Source of the DNA: Paracoccaceae bacterium
Lineage (GTDB): Bacteria; Pseudomonadota; Alphaproteobacteria; Rhodobacterales; Rhodobacteraceae
Length of the DNA: 64,000 bases
Direction: 5' to 3'
Assembly (NCBI GenBank): GCA_020637675.1
Contig: JACKKD010000002.1
Coordinates: 1-64,000, forward strand
The notes below the pieces were generated by a model. That model was not told the origin of the DNA. It did not search any database and worked only from the letters and a program-made list of their open reading frames with translations. This document shows positions 54,815 through 63,703 of this stretch, piece by piece. How positions within the stretch are numbered: the stretch's first letter is position 1; each line of letters starts with the position of its first letter. The position numbers and the translations under genes were made by a program.

Positions 54815-55600
54815 GTGACCGGGCCGATCATCCGAATCGACAGGCTGGACAAGTCCTTCGGGGCGCTGAAGGTGCTCGACGGGTTGTCCTTCGACGTGAT
54901 GCCGGGCGAGAAGCTTGCGCTGATCGGGCCGTCCGGGTCCGGCAAGACCACCATCCTGCGCATCCTGATGACGCTGGAGACGATTTCGGGCGGCCATGTC
55001 GAGGTTTGTGGCGAACAGCTTTTCCACATGCAGCGCGGCGGCCGCGAAGTGCCGGCGGACGAGGCGCATCTTCACCACATGCGCCGTCACATCGGCATGG
55101 TGTTCCAGCACTTCAACCTGTTTCCGCACAAGTCGGTGCTCGACAACATCACGCTTGCGCCGATCCTGACGAAGGGCGAGCCGCGGGCAAAGGCGGAGGC
55201 CCGGGCGAAGGAGTTGCTGGAGATGGTGGGGCTGGCCGACAAGGCGGAAGCCATGCCGAGCCAGCTTTCGGGCGGGCAGAAGCAGCGTGTCGCCATTGCC
55301 CGCGCGCTGGCCCTCAAGCCGCGGATCATGCTCTTTGACGAGGTGACATCGGCGCTCGATCCCGAGCTGGTGGAGGAGGTGCTTCTGGTCATGAAGCGCC
55401 TCGCCGCGGAAACCGACATGACGATGCTTCTCGTCACGCACGAGATGGGCTTCGCCCACGAATTCGCCGACCGCGTTCTCTTTTTCGACAAGGGCCGCAT
55501 CGTCGAGCAGGGGCCGCCCGAAACGATCTTCCGCCACCCGACGCACGAACGAACACAAGCCTTCCTGCGCAAGATCATTGCCGCAGGGCACCGCGTCTGA
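54815..55600 (+). CDS. ehuA: Ectoine/hydroxyectoine ABC transporter ATP-binding protein EhuA
   Basis: A 261-residue polar amino acid-type ABC ATPase. Walker A GPSGSGKTTILRIL, Q-loop VFQHFNLFPHKSVLDNI, signature LSGGQKQRVAIARAL, Walker B IMLFDEVTSALDPELV and the H-loop LLVTHEMGFAHEFAD are intact. It starts with GTG 54815, preceded by AGGTGGGG. It is the first gene of a nine-gene plus-strand run ending with doeB. Confidence 0.93.
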   Translation: MTGPIIRIDRLDKSFGALKVLDGLSFDVMPGEKLALIGPSGSGKTTILRILMTLETISGGHVEVCGEQLFHMQRGGREVPADEAHLHHMRRHIGMVFQHFNLFPHKSVLDNITLAPILTKGEPRAKAEARAKELLEMVGLADKAEAMPSQLSGGQKQRVAIARALALKPRIMLFDEVTSALDPELVEEVLLVMKRLAAETDMTMLLVTHEMGFAHEFADRVLFFDKGRIVEQGPPETIFRHPTHERTQAFLRKIIAAGHRV

Positions 55601-55627
55601 GTTCCACATCCGACAGAGAGGACGACA

Positions 55628-56446
55628 ATGAGAAAGACACTCCTTACGCTCACACTCGCCGCTGCCCCGTTCGCCGCCTTCGCCGACACGCTCGACGACC
55701 TGAAGGCCCAGGGCTTTGCCCGCATCGCCATCGCCAACGAGCCGCCCTTCACGTCCGTGGCCGCCGACGGCACGGTTTCGGGCGCGGCGCCCGACGTGGC
55801 GCGCGAGATATTCAAGCGCCTCGGCGTGCCGGAGGTCGTGGCCTCGATCAGCGAATACGGCGCGATGATTCCGGGCCTTCAGGCCCGCCGCCATGACGCC
55901 ATCACCGCGGGTCTCTTCATGAAGCCCGAGCGTTGCCAGGCCGTGGCCTATTCCGAGCCGGTCCTCTGCGACGCGGAGGCTTTCCTGGTGCCGAAGGGCA
56001 ATCCCAAGGGCTACAAGTCCTATGCCGACATCGCCGCCGACCCCGAAGGGACGATCGGCGCGCCGGGCGGTGGCACCGAGGAGAAGCTTGCACTGGAAGC
56101 CGGCGTGCCGCGGGACCGGGTGATCGTCGTGCCCGACGGCCAGTCCGGCCTGAAGATGCTGCAGGACGGCCGCATCGACGTCTATTCGCTCCCGGTGTTG
56201 TCGATCTCGGACCTGATGGCCAAGGCGGGCGACCCGAACCTCGAGATGTTCGCCCCGGTCGTCGGCGCGCCGGTCTATTGCGATGGCGCGGCCTTCCGCA
56301 AGGAAGACGCAAGCCTGCGCGACGCCTTTGACGTGGAACTGGCCAAGATGAAGGAATCGGGCGAATTCGCCGCCATCATCGAACCCTACGGCTTCTCGGC
56401 CGCGGCGGCGATGTCCACCAGCCGCGCCCAGCTCTGCGGCGAGTGA
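55628..56446 (+). CDS. ehuB: Ectoine/hydroxyectoine-binding protein EhuB
   Basis: A 272-residue periplasmic family 3 binding protein with signal peptide (KTLLTLTLAAAPFAAFAD). ARIAIANEPPFTSVAADGTVSG and GLFMKPERCQAVAYSEPVLCDAEAFLVP (contiguous elements) match EhuB-type proteins, as does EPYGFS near the C-terminus. It delivers ectoine or 5-hydroxyectoine to EhuCD. It lies 27 bp behind ehuA. Confidence 0.92.
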   Translation: MRKTLLTLTLAAAPFAAFADTLDDLKAQGFARIAIANEPPFTSVAADGTVSGAAPDVAREIFKRLGVPEVVASISEYGAMIPGLQARRHDAITAGLFMKPERCQAVAYSEPVLCDAEAFLVPKGNPKGYKSYADIAADPEGTIGAPGGGTEEKLALEAGVPRDRVIVVPDGQSGLKMLQDGRIDVYSLPVLSISDLMAKAGDPNLEMFAPVVGAPVYCDGAAFRKEDASLRDAFDVELAKMKESGEFAAIIEPYGFSAAAAMSTSRAQLCGE

Positions 56447-56512
56447 ACCCGTTTCTTTGGTGGCGCAGGAACATCCTGCGCCACCCCTCCAGCTTGTGAA
56501 GGTTGCCCACGC

Positions 56513-57169
56513 ATGGCCGAGTGGTCCGGATATCTGACACTCATTCTTCAGGGTGCGCTGGTGACGGTGCAGCTCACGCTGATGGGGTCGGCGCTCGCGC
56601 TGGTGGTGGCCTTCCTCGCTGGGCTCGGCCGCATCGCGCCCTGGGGACCGCTGCGCTGGCTGGCGACGGCCTATATCGAGTTCTTCCGCGGCACGTCGAT
56701 CTTCGTGCAGCTCTTCTGGGTCTATTTCGTCCTGCCCTTCGCGGGCGCGAGCCTGTCGCCGCTGGCAGCGGGTGTTCTGGCGCTGGGGCTCAACGTCGGT
56801 GCCTACGGCGCCGAGGTCGTGCGCGGCGCCGTCCTGTCGGTGCCGCGGGACCAGCGGGAGGCGACCGTGGCGCTGAACCTCACGCCTTACCAGCGTATGC
56901 GCCATGTGATCCTGCCGCAGGCGCTGCCCCTCATGCTGCCCACCTTCGGCAACAACGCGATCGAGCTTCTGAAGGCCACCGCCGTGGTCTCGCTGATCTC
57001 GCTCACCGACATGACCTTCCAGGCCCAGGTCGTGCGCGCGCAGACCGGCAGCACGCTGGTCCCCTTTCTCACCATCCTCGTCCTCTATTTCCTGATGGCG
57101 CTGGCGATATCGGCCGGCGTCCGGGCGTTCGAACGCCGGCTGACCGCTGGACTCGACGGGGTGCGCTGA
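56513..57169 (+). CDS. ehuC: Ectoine/hydroxyectoine ABC transporter permease EhuC
   Basis: A 218-residue polar amino acid-type permease with about five helices: LILQGALVTVQLTLMGSALALVVAF at the N-terminus, YIEFFRGTSIFVQLFWVYFVLP, and the EAA loop QREATVALNLTPYQRMRHVILPQALP in parts. It pairs with EhuD, whose gene starts 1 bp after its stop. ATG 56513. Confidence 0.93.
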   Translation: MAEWSGYLTLILQGALVTVQLTLMGSALALVVAFLAGLGRIAPWGPLRWLATAYIEFFRGTSIFVQLFWVYFVLPFAGASLSPLAAGVLALGLNVGAYGAEVVRGAVLSVPRDQREATVALNLTPYQRMRHVILPQALPLMLPTFGNNAIELLKATAVVSLISLTDMTFQAQVVRAQTGSTLVPFLTILVLYFLMALAISAGVRAFERRLTAGLDGVR

Positions 57170-57170
57170 G

Positions 57171-57830
57171 ATGGACTGGGACTGGGGCTTCGTCGCCGAG
57201 ATCATGCCCACCCTGCTGCAGGGCCTGAAGCTCACGCTGATCGTCACGCTTCTCTCGGCGGCTGTCGCGGCCGTGCTGGGACTCGGACTCGCCATCGCAC
57301 GCCGTTCCGCCAACCGCTACGTCGCGCGGCCCGTCGCCTTCGTCGTCGAGTTCATCCGCGGCACACCGCTTCTGGTCCAGCTCTACTTCATCTTCTATGT
57401 CCTGCCCGATGCCGGCATCCTGCTGCCGCCCCTTGTCGCAGGCGTTATCGGCATGGGCCTGCACTACGCCACCTACACCGCCGAGGTCTACCGGGCGGGC
57501 ATCGAGAACGTGCCGAAGGGTCAGTGGGAGGCGGCACGGGCCACGAACCTGACGATGCGTCAGACCTGGGTCCATGTCGTCGTACCGCAGGCGGTTCCGC
57601 CGATGATCCCGGCTCTGGCGAACTATCTGATCGCCATGTTCAAGGAAACGCCGCTCCTGTCGGCGATCACGGTGCTTGAACTGATGAACCAGGCCAAGTC
57701 GGTCGCGAACTCCAGCTACCGCTACATCGAGCCAATGACGCTTGTCGGCGCTTTCTTCCTCGCCATGAGCCTCGCTTCCGTGGTCATCCTGCGCTGGCTT
57801 GAACGCCGTTACGGAAGGCTTGGCACGTGA
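57171..57830 (+). CDS. ehuD: Ectoine/hydroxyectoine ABC transporter permease EhuD
   Basis: A 219-residue permease of the same family: LLQGLKLTLIVTLLSAAVAAV, VEFIRGTPLLVQLYFIFYVLPD and the loop QWEAARATNLTMRQTWVHVVVPQA in adjoining parts. Its TGA stop overlaps the GTG start of eutA, coupling import to catabolism. Confidence 0.93.
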   Translation: MDWDWGFVAEIMPTLLQGLKLTLIVTLLSAAVAAVLGLGLAIARRSANRYVARPVAFVVEFIRGTPLLVQLYFIFYVLPDAGILLPPLVAGVIGMGLHYATYTAEVYRAGIENVPKGQWEAARATNLTMRQTWVHVVVPQAVPPMIPALANYLIAMFKETPLLSAITVLELMNQAKSVANSSYRYIEPMTLVGAFFLAMSLASVVILRWLERRYGRLGT

Positions 57831-58591
57831 CCGACATCCGCATCCCTGCTCGCGCGCCGCGCCTTGATCCGCGCCCCGTGGCGCATCGCATCGGGCTGGT
57901 TGCCCTTTCCACGGACCACACGATCGAGGTGGACTTCGCCCGCATTCTCGCGCCGGCCGGGGTCGCGGTCTATGTGAGTCGCATCCCGTTCGCCAATCCG
58001 GTGACGCCCGAGACGCTGCGCGCGATGGCGGGCGATCTGTCAGGCGGTGCGGCGCTGATCCTTCCGGGCGAGGAGCTCGACGCGATCGTCTACGGGTGCA
58101 CCTCGGCCTCGGTCTGCATCGGCGATGGCGAGGTGCGCGCACAGATCGCGCGGGGCAAGCCCGGCTGCCCCGTGGTCACGCCGGTTTCTGCCGCCCTGAA
58201 GGGGCTGCGGGCGATGAAGGCACGGCGGATTTCCGTCCTGACCCCCTACACGCCCGAAACCACCCGCCCCATGGCCGCGATGTTCGAAGCGGAGGGGTTC
58301 GCGCTGGACCGCGTCACCTGCCTGAACATGACCGACGACCGCGACATGGCCCGGATCGCGCTGGACGATCTGGTGGACCTTGCCGCCTCGGCGGCCGATC
58401 CGGCGTCGGAGGCGCTCTTCGTATCCTGCACCGCCGTGCGCGCTGCGGGAATCATCGACCGGATCGAGACCGCCACGGGGCGCCCGGCGCTGTCGTCGAA
58501 CTACGCGGCCGCCTGGAATGTCGCACGCATCTGCGGCGTCACCGGCGCGGCCGCCCCCGGCCATCTCATGTCGTTGCCCCTGGGGACATGA
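57827..58591 (+). CDS. eutA: Ectoine utilisation protein EutA (Asp/Glu racemase-like)
   Basis: A 254-residue protein of the Asp/Glu/hydantoin racemase superfamily with cysteines in the two active-site positions: IVYGCTSASVCIG (middle) and ALFVSCTAVRAAGI (C-terminal third). EutA, B and C are thought to convert 5-hydroxyectoine to ectoine or a related intermediate, EutA perhaps by epimerisation. GTG start overlapping ehuD, ATGA overlap with eutB. The name is unrelated to ethanolamine eut genes. Confidence 0.9.
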   Translation: MTDIRIPARAPRLDPRPVAHRIGLVALSTDHTIEVDFARILAPAGVAVYVSRIPFANPVTPETLRAMAGDLSGGAALILPGEELDAIVYGCTSASVCIGDGEVRAQIARGKPGCPVVTPVSAALKGLRAMKARRISVLTPYTPETTRPMAAMFEAEGFALDRVTCLNMTDDRDMARIALDDLVDLAASAADPASEALFVSCTAVRAAGIIDRIETATGRPALSSNYAAAWNVARICGVTGAAAPGHLMSLPLGT

Positions 58592-59553
58592 TGGCTGGCC
58601 TTCCCGTCACGATCAACGACATCAGGATGGCGGAGGCGCGGATTGGGACCCTCATCCGGCGAACGCCGATGCTGGCCGACCCGCGTCTGCCAGGCGTGCG
58701 AATGAAACAGGAATACCGGCAGGAAACCGGCGCATTCAAGTTTCGCGGGGCCACGAACGCGGTGCTGGCGCTGCCGCCCGAGGTTGTTGCGCGGGGTGTC
58801 GTCACCGCCTCCACCGGCAATCACGGTCGGGCGCTCGCCCGTGCCGCGGGCGCGGCGGGCGGTCGGGCCGTGGTCTGCCTCTCGCGCCTTGTCCCGGCAA
58901 ACAAGGTTCAGGCGGTCCGCGACCTCGGCGCCGAAGTACGGATCGTCGGGCGGAGCCAGGACGAGGCGATGGCGGAGGTCGCCCGTGCCGTGGCCGAAGA
59001 GGGACTGACCGAGGTGCCGCCCTTCGACGACGCCGCCGTCGTTGCGGGGCAGGGGACGCTCGGGCTTGAGATCCTCGTCGATTGCCCGGCGCCTTCGGCC
59101 GTTCTGGTGCCCCTCTCGGGCGGGGGGCTGGCCTCGGGTGTCGCGGCCGCAGTCAAGGCGCGGTCGCCCGCGACCCGGCTGATCGGCGTCAGCATGGAGC
59201 GCGGAGCGGCGATGGCGGCGAGCCTCGCCGCGGGCCGGCCAGTCGAGGTGGAGGAAGAGCCGACGCTCGCCGATTCCCTCGGCGGCGGCATCGGGGCTGG
59301 CAACCGTGTGACCTTCGCGATGTGCCGGGCGCTTCTCGACGACGTGATCCTCGTCACCGAGGAGGAGATCGCCGCCGCGATGCGCCACATCCATGCGGTC
59401 ACGGGCGATGCGGTGGAAGGTGCGGCCGCAGTGGGCCATGCGGCGATCCTGTCGGGCCGCGTCAGCCCCGGCCCCGACACCGTCTGCATCCTTTCCGGCG
59501 CCAATGTGGCCCCCGAGACCTTCGTCCGCGTGCTGGGGGATCAGACGAGATGA
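58588..59553 (+). CDS. eutB: Hydroxyectoine utilisation dehydratase EutB
   Basis: A 321-residue fold-type II PLP enzyme related to threonine dehydratase. The PLP lysine is in QETGAFKFRGATNAV, the asparagine loop is STGNHGRALA, and the glycine-rich phosphate cup is PLSGGGLASGVAAAV. In hydroxyectoine breakdown it is proposed to remove water from the hydroxylated substrate. Two ATGs follow each other (58588, 58591); the first overlaps the eutA stop. Confidence 0.92.
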   Translation: MMAGLPVTINDIRMAEARIGTLIRRTPMLADPRLPGVRMKQEYRQETGAFKFRGATNAVLALPPEVVARGVVTASTGNHGRALARAAGAAGGRAVVCLSRLVPANKVQAVRDLGAEVRIVGRSQDEAMAEVARAVAEEGLTEVPPFDDAAVVAGQGTLGLEILVDCPAPSAVLVPLSGGGLASGVAAAVKARSPATRLIGVSMERGAAMAASLAAGRPVEVEEEPTLADSLGGGIGAGNRVTFAMCRALLDDVILVTEEEIAAAMRHIHAVTGDAVEGAAAVGHAAILSGRVSPGPDTVCILSGANVAPETFVRVLGDQTR

Positions 59554-60533
59554 GAGACCCCGTGACCATCCTGACCGAGGCGGACCTGCGCCGGCTCGTG
59601 CCGCTCGATCTCGATGCCATCGATTGCGTTGAGGACGCGTTCCGTGCGCTGGCCACGAAGCCGGTGGCGATGCCGCCGATCCTCAGGCTCGACATTCCCG
59701 AGCATCGGGGCGAAGTGGACGTGAAGACGGCCTATGTACCGGGGATCGACCATTTCGCCATCAAGATCAGCCCAGGCTTCTTCGGAAACCCCGAGATCGG
59801 CCTGCCCTCGACCAACGGGATGATGGTGGTTCTCTCGGCGAAGACCGGACTCGTGCAGGCGCTTCTTCTGGACAACGGTTACCTCACGGACGTGCGCACA
59901 GCGGCCGCCGGGGCGGTGGCTGCGCGGCACCTGAGCCGTGCGGACAGCCGGACCGCGGCGATCCTTGGCGCCGGAATGCAAGCCGAGATGCAGGCACGGG
60001 CGCTTGCGCTGGTCCGGCCCGTCAAGACGTTCCGGATCTGGGCCCGCGACCCGGAAAGGGCGGCCGCGCTTTGCGCCAGGCTGCGCGGCCAGGGCCTTGA
60101 CGCCCGGCCCACGGACACCGTGGCTGAGGCGACCGAAGGCGCCGACATCATCGTCACGACGACGCCGGCGCCGCGCCCGATCCTCCATGACGCCGTGCCC
60201 GGCCAGCACGTGACCGCGATGGGCTCGGATGCCGGGCACAAGAACGAAGTTGCGCCCAAATTGCTGGAACGGGCATATTACGTGGCCGACCGGCTGACAC
60301 AGACCCGGGTGCTCGGCGAGCTGCACCACGCCATCGCCGGCGGGGTCGTGCCGGCCGACCTGAGCTTCCCCGAACTCGGCCAGATCATCGCGGGGCTTGC
60401 CCCCGGGCGCACCGCGCCTGGACAGGTCACCCTCGCCGACCTGACCGGGACCGGCATCCAGGATACCGCCATCGCCGCCCTTGCCGTGACGCGCGCCCGC
60501 GCCGCCGGTGCCGGGCAGAGTTTTACCGTTTGA
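59550..60533 (+). CDS. eutC: Ectoine utilisation protein EutC (ornithine cyclodeaminase family)
   Basis: A 327-residue member of the ornithine cyclodeaminase/mu-crystallin family: KISPGFFGNPEIGLPSTNG, the dinucleotide-binding AAILGAGMQAEMQARALALV and TAMGSDAGHKNEVAPKLLERA are typical. It is expected to act as an NAD(P)-dependent reductase with EutB in converting hydroxyectoine towards ectoine. Overlaps eutB by 4 bp. Confidence 0.92.
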   Translation: MRDPVTILTEADLRRLVPLDLDAIDCVEDAFRALATKPVAMPPILRLDIPEHRGEVDVKTAYVPGIDHFAIKISPGFFGNPEIGLPSTNGMMVVLSAKTGLVQALLLDNGYLTDVRTAAAGAVAARHLSRADSRTAAILGAGMQAEMQARALALVRPVKTFRIWARDPERAAALCARLRGQGLDARPTDTVAEATEGADIIVTTTPAPRPILHDAVPGQHVTAMGSDAGHKNEVAPKLLERAYYVADRLTQTRVLGELHHAIAGGVVPADLSFPELGQIIAGLAPGRTAPGQVTLADLTGTGIQDTAIAALAVTRARAAGAGQSFTV

Positions 60534-60573
60534 GGATGAGAGAAGGGCCCGAGCGCCCGAGGAGGACACCCTG

Positions 60574-61755
60574 ATGACCGAGGTTCAACTGCGCTTCACG
60601 CGCGAGGAATACGCGAGCCGCCTGGACAAGACCCGCCGCGCGATGGAGGCGAAGGGCGTCGATCTCCTGATCGTCGCCGACCCTTCCAACATGAACTGGC
60701 TCACCGGCTATGACGGCTGGTCGTTCTACGTCCACCAATGCGTGATCGTGCCCCCGCATGGCGAGCCGATCTGGTTCGGTCGCGGGCAGGATGCCAACGG
60801 GGCCAAGCTGACCGCCTACCTGCGCCACGAGAACATCATCGGCTATCCCGACCACTACGTGCAAAGCACCGAGCGGCACCCGATGGACTACCTCTCAGGC
60901 ATCCTGAAGGACCGCGGCTGGGGCGGGCTCAGGATCGGAGTGGAGATGGACAACTACTACTTCTCGGCCGCCGCCTTCGCGAGCCTCACCCGCCACCTGC
61001 CCGACGCCCGCTTCAGCGATGCGACTGCGCTCGTGAACTGGCAGCGCGCGGTGAAGTCGCCGCAGGAAATCGCCTACATGCGCAGGGCCGCCCGGATCGT
61101 CGAGAAGATGCATGCGCGCATCGTCGACAAGGTTGAGGTCGGGATGCGCAAATGCGACCTGGTCGCCGAGATCTATGACGCAGGCATCCGGGGCGCCGAC
61201 GGGTTCGGCGGCGACTACCCGGCAATCGTGCCGCTGCTGCCCTCGGGTCGCGACGCCTCGGCCCCGCATCTGACCTGGGACGACAAGCCGATGAAGACGG
61301 GCGAGGGCACGTTCTTCGAAATCGCCGGATGCTACCACCGCCATCACGTGCCGCTGTCGCGCACGGTCTTCCTCGGAAAGCCGACGCAGGCCTTCCTCGA
61401 CGCAGAAAAGGCGACGCTGGAAGGGATGGAAGCGGGCCTCGCGGCGGCGAAGCCCGGCAACACCTGCGAGGACATCGCGCGGGGTTTCTTCGGCATTCTG
61501 GCGAAATACGGGATCATCAAGGACAACCGGACCGGCTATTCGATCGGCGTCAGCTATCCGCCGGACTGGGGCGAGCGCACCATGTCCTTGCGCCCCGGCG
61601 ACAGGACCGTGCTGCAGCCGGGCATGACCTTCCATTTCATGACCGGCCTCTGGCTCGAGGACATGGGACTCGAGATCACCGAATCCATCCTGATCACCGA
61701 GACCGGCGTGGAATGCCTCGCCAATGTCCCGCGCAAGCTCTTCGTGAAGGACTGA
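60574..61755 (+). CDS. doeA: Ectoine hydrolase DoeA (EutD)
   Basis: A 393-residue M24-family (pita-bread fold) hydrolase that opens the ectoine ring to N-acetyl-diaminobutyrate. DPSNMNWLTGYDGWSFYVHQ, GRGQDANGAKLTAYL, FEIAGCYHRHHVPLSRTV and GVSYPPDWGERTMSLRPGD are typical of DoeA. It retains the creatinase/prolidase-like fold but not the usual metal ligand set, as known for DoeA. I chose ATG 60574 (MTEVQLRF), with GAGGAGG upstream. Confidence 0.94.
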   Translation: MTEVQLRFTREEYASRLDKTRRAMEAKGVDLLIVADPSNMNWLTGYDGWSFYVHQCVIVPPHGEPIWFGRGQDANGAKLTAYLRHENIIGYPDHYVQSTERHPMDYLSGILKDRGWGGLRIGVEMDNYYFSAAAFASLTRHLPDARFSDATALVNWQRAVKSPQEIAYMRRAARIVEKMHARIVDKVEVGMRKCDLVAEIYDAGIRGADGFGGDYPAIVPLLPSGRDASAPHLTWDDKPMKTGEGTFFEIAGCYHRHHVPLSRTVFLGKPTQAFLDAEKATLEGMEAGLAAAKPGNTCEDIARGFFGILAKYGIIKDNRTGYSIGVSYPPDWGERTMSLRPGDRTVLQPGMTFHFMTGLWLEDMGLEITESILITETGVECLANVPRKLFVKD

Positions 61756-61759
61756 GACC

Positions 61760-62773
61760 GTGCTGATCCAGCAGCAACTGATCGCATCGCCGGTGACGGC
61801 AACGGTGGATTTCGCCGCTCCGGGCGTCCACCACGGATTCCTGCGGCTGCCCTACAGCCGCGACGACGCGGCCTGGGGGTCGGTAATGATCCCGCTCGCC
61901 GTGATCAGCAACGGCGAGGGGCCGACCGTCCTTCTGACCGGGGCCAATCACGGCGACGAATACGAAGGGCCGATCGCGCTCTTCGATCTCGCCGCGACGA
62001 TCCGTGCCGAGGAGGTGACGGGCCGCATCATCATCGTCCCGGCCATGAACTATCCCGCGTTCATGGCCGGCACCCGCACCTCGCCCATCGACCGCGGCAA
62101 CATGAACCGCAGCTTCCCCGGCCGGCCCGACGGCACGGTGACGCAGAAGATCGCCGACTACTTCCAGCGGGTCCTCCTGCCGATGTCGGACGTGGTGCTG
62201 GATTTCCACTCCGGCGGCAAGACGCTCGACTTCCTGCCCTATTGCGCGGCCCACGTTCTGGCCGACAAGCGGCAGGAGGCGCAGGCCTTCGATCTGGTGC
62301 GCGCGTTCGGGGCGCCCTACTCATGCAGGATGCTCGAAATCGACGCCGTCGGCATGTACGACACCGCGGCCGAGGAGATGGGCAAGATTTTCGTCACCAC
62401 CGAACTTGGCGGTGGCGGCACCGCCAGCGCCCGGACCGCAGGGATCGCCATCCGCGGCTGCCGCAACCTTCTCGTCGCCGCCGGGGTCCTGAAGGGCGCG
62501 GTGGAGCCGCAGCCGACGCAATGGCTGGACATGCCGGACGACGACTGCTTCACGTTCTCGGAGGACGCGGGCCTCATCCGCTTCTCAGCCGATCTCGGTG
62601 ACCGGGTAGAGAAGGGGCAGACGATCGCCATGATCTATCCGACGAGCCGCACCGGGCTCGCGCCCGTCGCCGTTGCGGCGCGCCGTTCGGGCCTTTTCAC
62701 CGCGCGGCATTTCCCGGGACTGGTCAAGCCCGGCGACTGCGTCGCGGTTGTTGCGGACGAGGTGGACGGCTGA
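61760..62773 (+). CDS. doeB: N-acetyl-L-2,4-diaminobutyrate deacetylase DoeB (EutE)
   Basis: A 337-residue zinc deacylase of the AstE/AspA (M14-like) family. Zinc ligands are expected in GANHGDEYEGP and VLDFHSGGKTLDF, with TELGGGGTAS in the second half. It removes acetate from N-acetyl-diaminobutyrate, giving the substrate for DoeD. It starts with GTG 61760, 4 bp behind doeA, and ends the operon. Confidence 0.94.
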   Translation: MLIQQQLIASPVTATVDFAAPGVHHGFLRLPYSRDDAAWGSVMIPLAVISNGEGPTVLLTGANHGDEYEGPIALFDLAATIRAEEVTGRIIIVPAMNYPAFMAGTRTSPIDRGNMNRSFPGRPDGTVTQKIADYFQRVLLPMSDVVLDFHSGGKTLDFLPYCAAHVLADKRQEAQAFDLVRAFGAPYSCRMLEIDAVGMYDTAAEEMGKIFVTTELGGGGTASARTAGIAIRGCRNLLVAAGVLKGAVEPQPTQWLDMPDDDCFTFSEDAGLIRFSADLGDRVEKGQTIAMIYPTSRTGLAPVAVAARRSGLFTARHFPGLVKPGDCVAVVADEVDG

Positions 62774-62789
62774 GGTCCCGGAGGCAGAC

Positions 62790-62806
62790 CGCGCCGCGGC
62801 GGCGCG
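62790..62806. terminator. Hairpin between doeB and luxR-type gene
   Basis: CGCGCCG, a CGG loop and CGGCGCG form a perfect 7-bp stem in the 33-bp gap between two convergent genes. No T-run. Confidence 0.4.
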
Positions 62807-63595
62807 TCAGCTGCGCTCCAGGGTCTCGATGAACCGGGCGAAAAGTTCGCCCTGCGAACTGATGCCGAGTTTGGCGTAGATGTTCCGCCGGTGAATGCGG
62901 ACGGTGCCCGAGGCGATCCCGAGCACCTGTCCGAGCGCCTCGGCCGAATAGCCCTTGAGCGTGTACTCCGCCACCTCGCGTTCGCGTTCGGTCAGCTGGC
63001 TCGCTCCGAAGCGCTGGAACGTCCGCTCGATCTGCCCCGTAGACCCTTCGCTCCCAGCTGCGGCCGGGCGGTCGAACCGTTCGGCGAGCCCGCGCCAATT
63101 GCGCGCGACAGCCGCTTCCACCACCGGCGCGGCTTCCGCAAGCGCGGCAAACTCGCGGGCCGAGAACGGCTTCGACGCCCGCATCAGCGAGACGACCACC
63201 ATGGCCCCCTGCCCTGTGTCCACGAAGAAGCCGATCTCTTCGGCCAGCCCGGTCTGGACATAGTAGTTGCGGAAGTATTCGCCCTGATAGAACCGGTCCG
63301 GCGCAAGGTCGCGCATCCGGTAGAGCCTGGGCGCGACCGGCCGCGTCGCCGCGAGGTAGAACGGGTCGAGCAGATAGGGGCCGGCCTGGTAGTCCGTCAC
63401 GAACACCGCGCGCTTGGCGGCGGGGAAGTCGTCGAAGAGGTCGATGGGCTGCGAGGACCCGCGATAGCCGAAGATGACCGTGAAGTCGTAGGGTGTGATC
63501 GCGCGGAGGAAGGCGGCGAGGTGCTTCGGAAAGTCCGGCGTGGCCTCGGCCGCGATCAGGACGCCGATGTGGGGGAGAAGGGAGTGTCCGCTCAT
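62807..63595 (-). CDS. LuxR-family transcriptional regulator
   Basis: A 262-residue regulator with a C-terminal LuxR/FixJ HTH: ASQLTEREREVAEYTLKGYS, AEALGQVLGIASGTVRIHRRNIYAKLGIS in adjoining helices. The N-terminal 190 residues do not match a known acyl-homoserine lactone-binding domain; DFTVIFGYRGSS and YYVQTGLAEEIGFFVDTGQG suggest a GAF/PAS-like ligand domain. The ligand is unknown. It is divergent from a PotA-like transporter gene, which it may control, and convergent with doeB. ATG 63595. Confidence 0.85.
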   Translation of the reverse strand: MSGHSLLPHIGVLIAAEATPDFPKHLAAFLRAITPYDFTVIFGYRGSSQPIDLFDDFPAAKRAVFVTDYQAGPYLLDPFYLAATRPVAPRLYRMRDLAPDRFYQGEYFRNYYVQTGLAEEIGFFVDTGQGAMVVVSLMRASKPFSAREFAALAEAAPVVEAAVARNWRGLAERFDRPAAAGSEGSTGQIERTFQRFGASQLTEREREVAEYTLKGYSAEALGQVLGIASGTVRIHRRNIYAKLGISSQGELFARFIETLERS

Positions 63596-63703
63596 CGCCG
63601 CTGCGTTTCCCGACCGTGATATGCGTTTTGGGGTATATACAGGCGCGGCCCCGGTTTCTACGCTTTCGGTCAATTCAGGGCATATGCCGCGAGTGGGGTG
63701 CGG

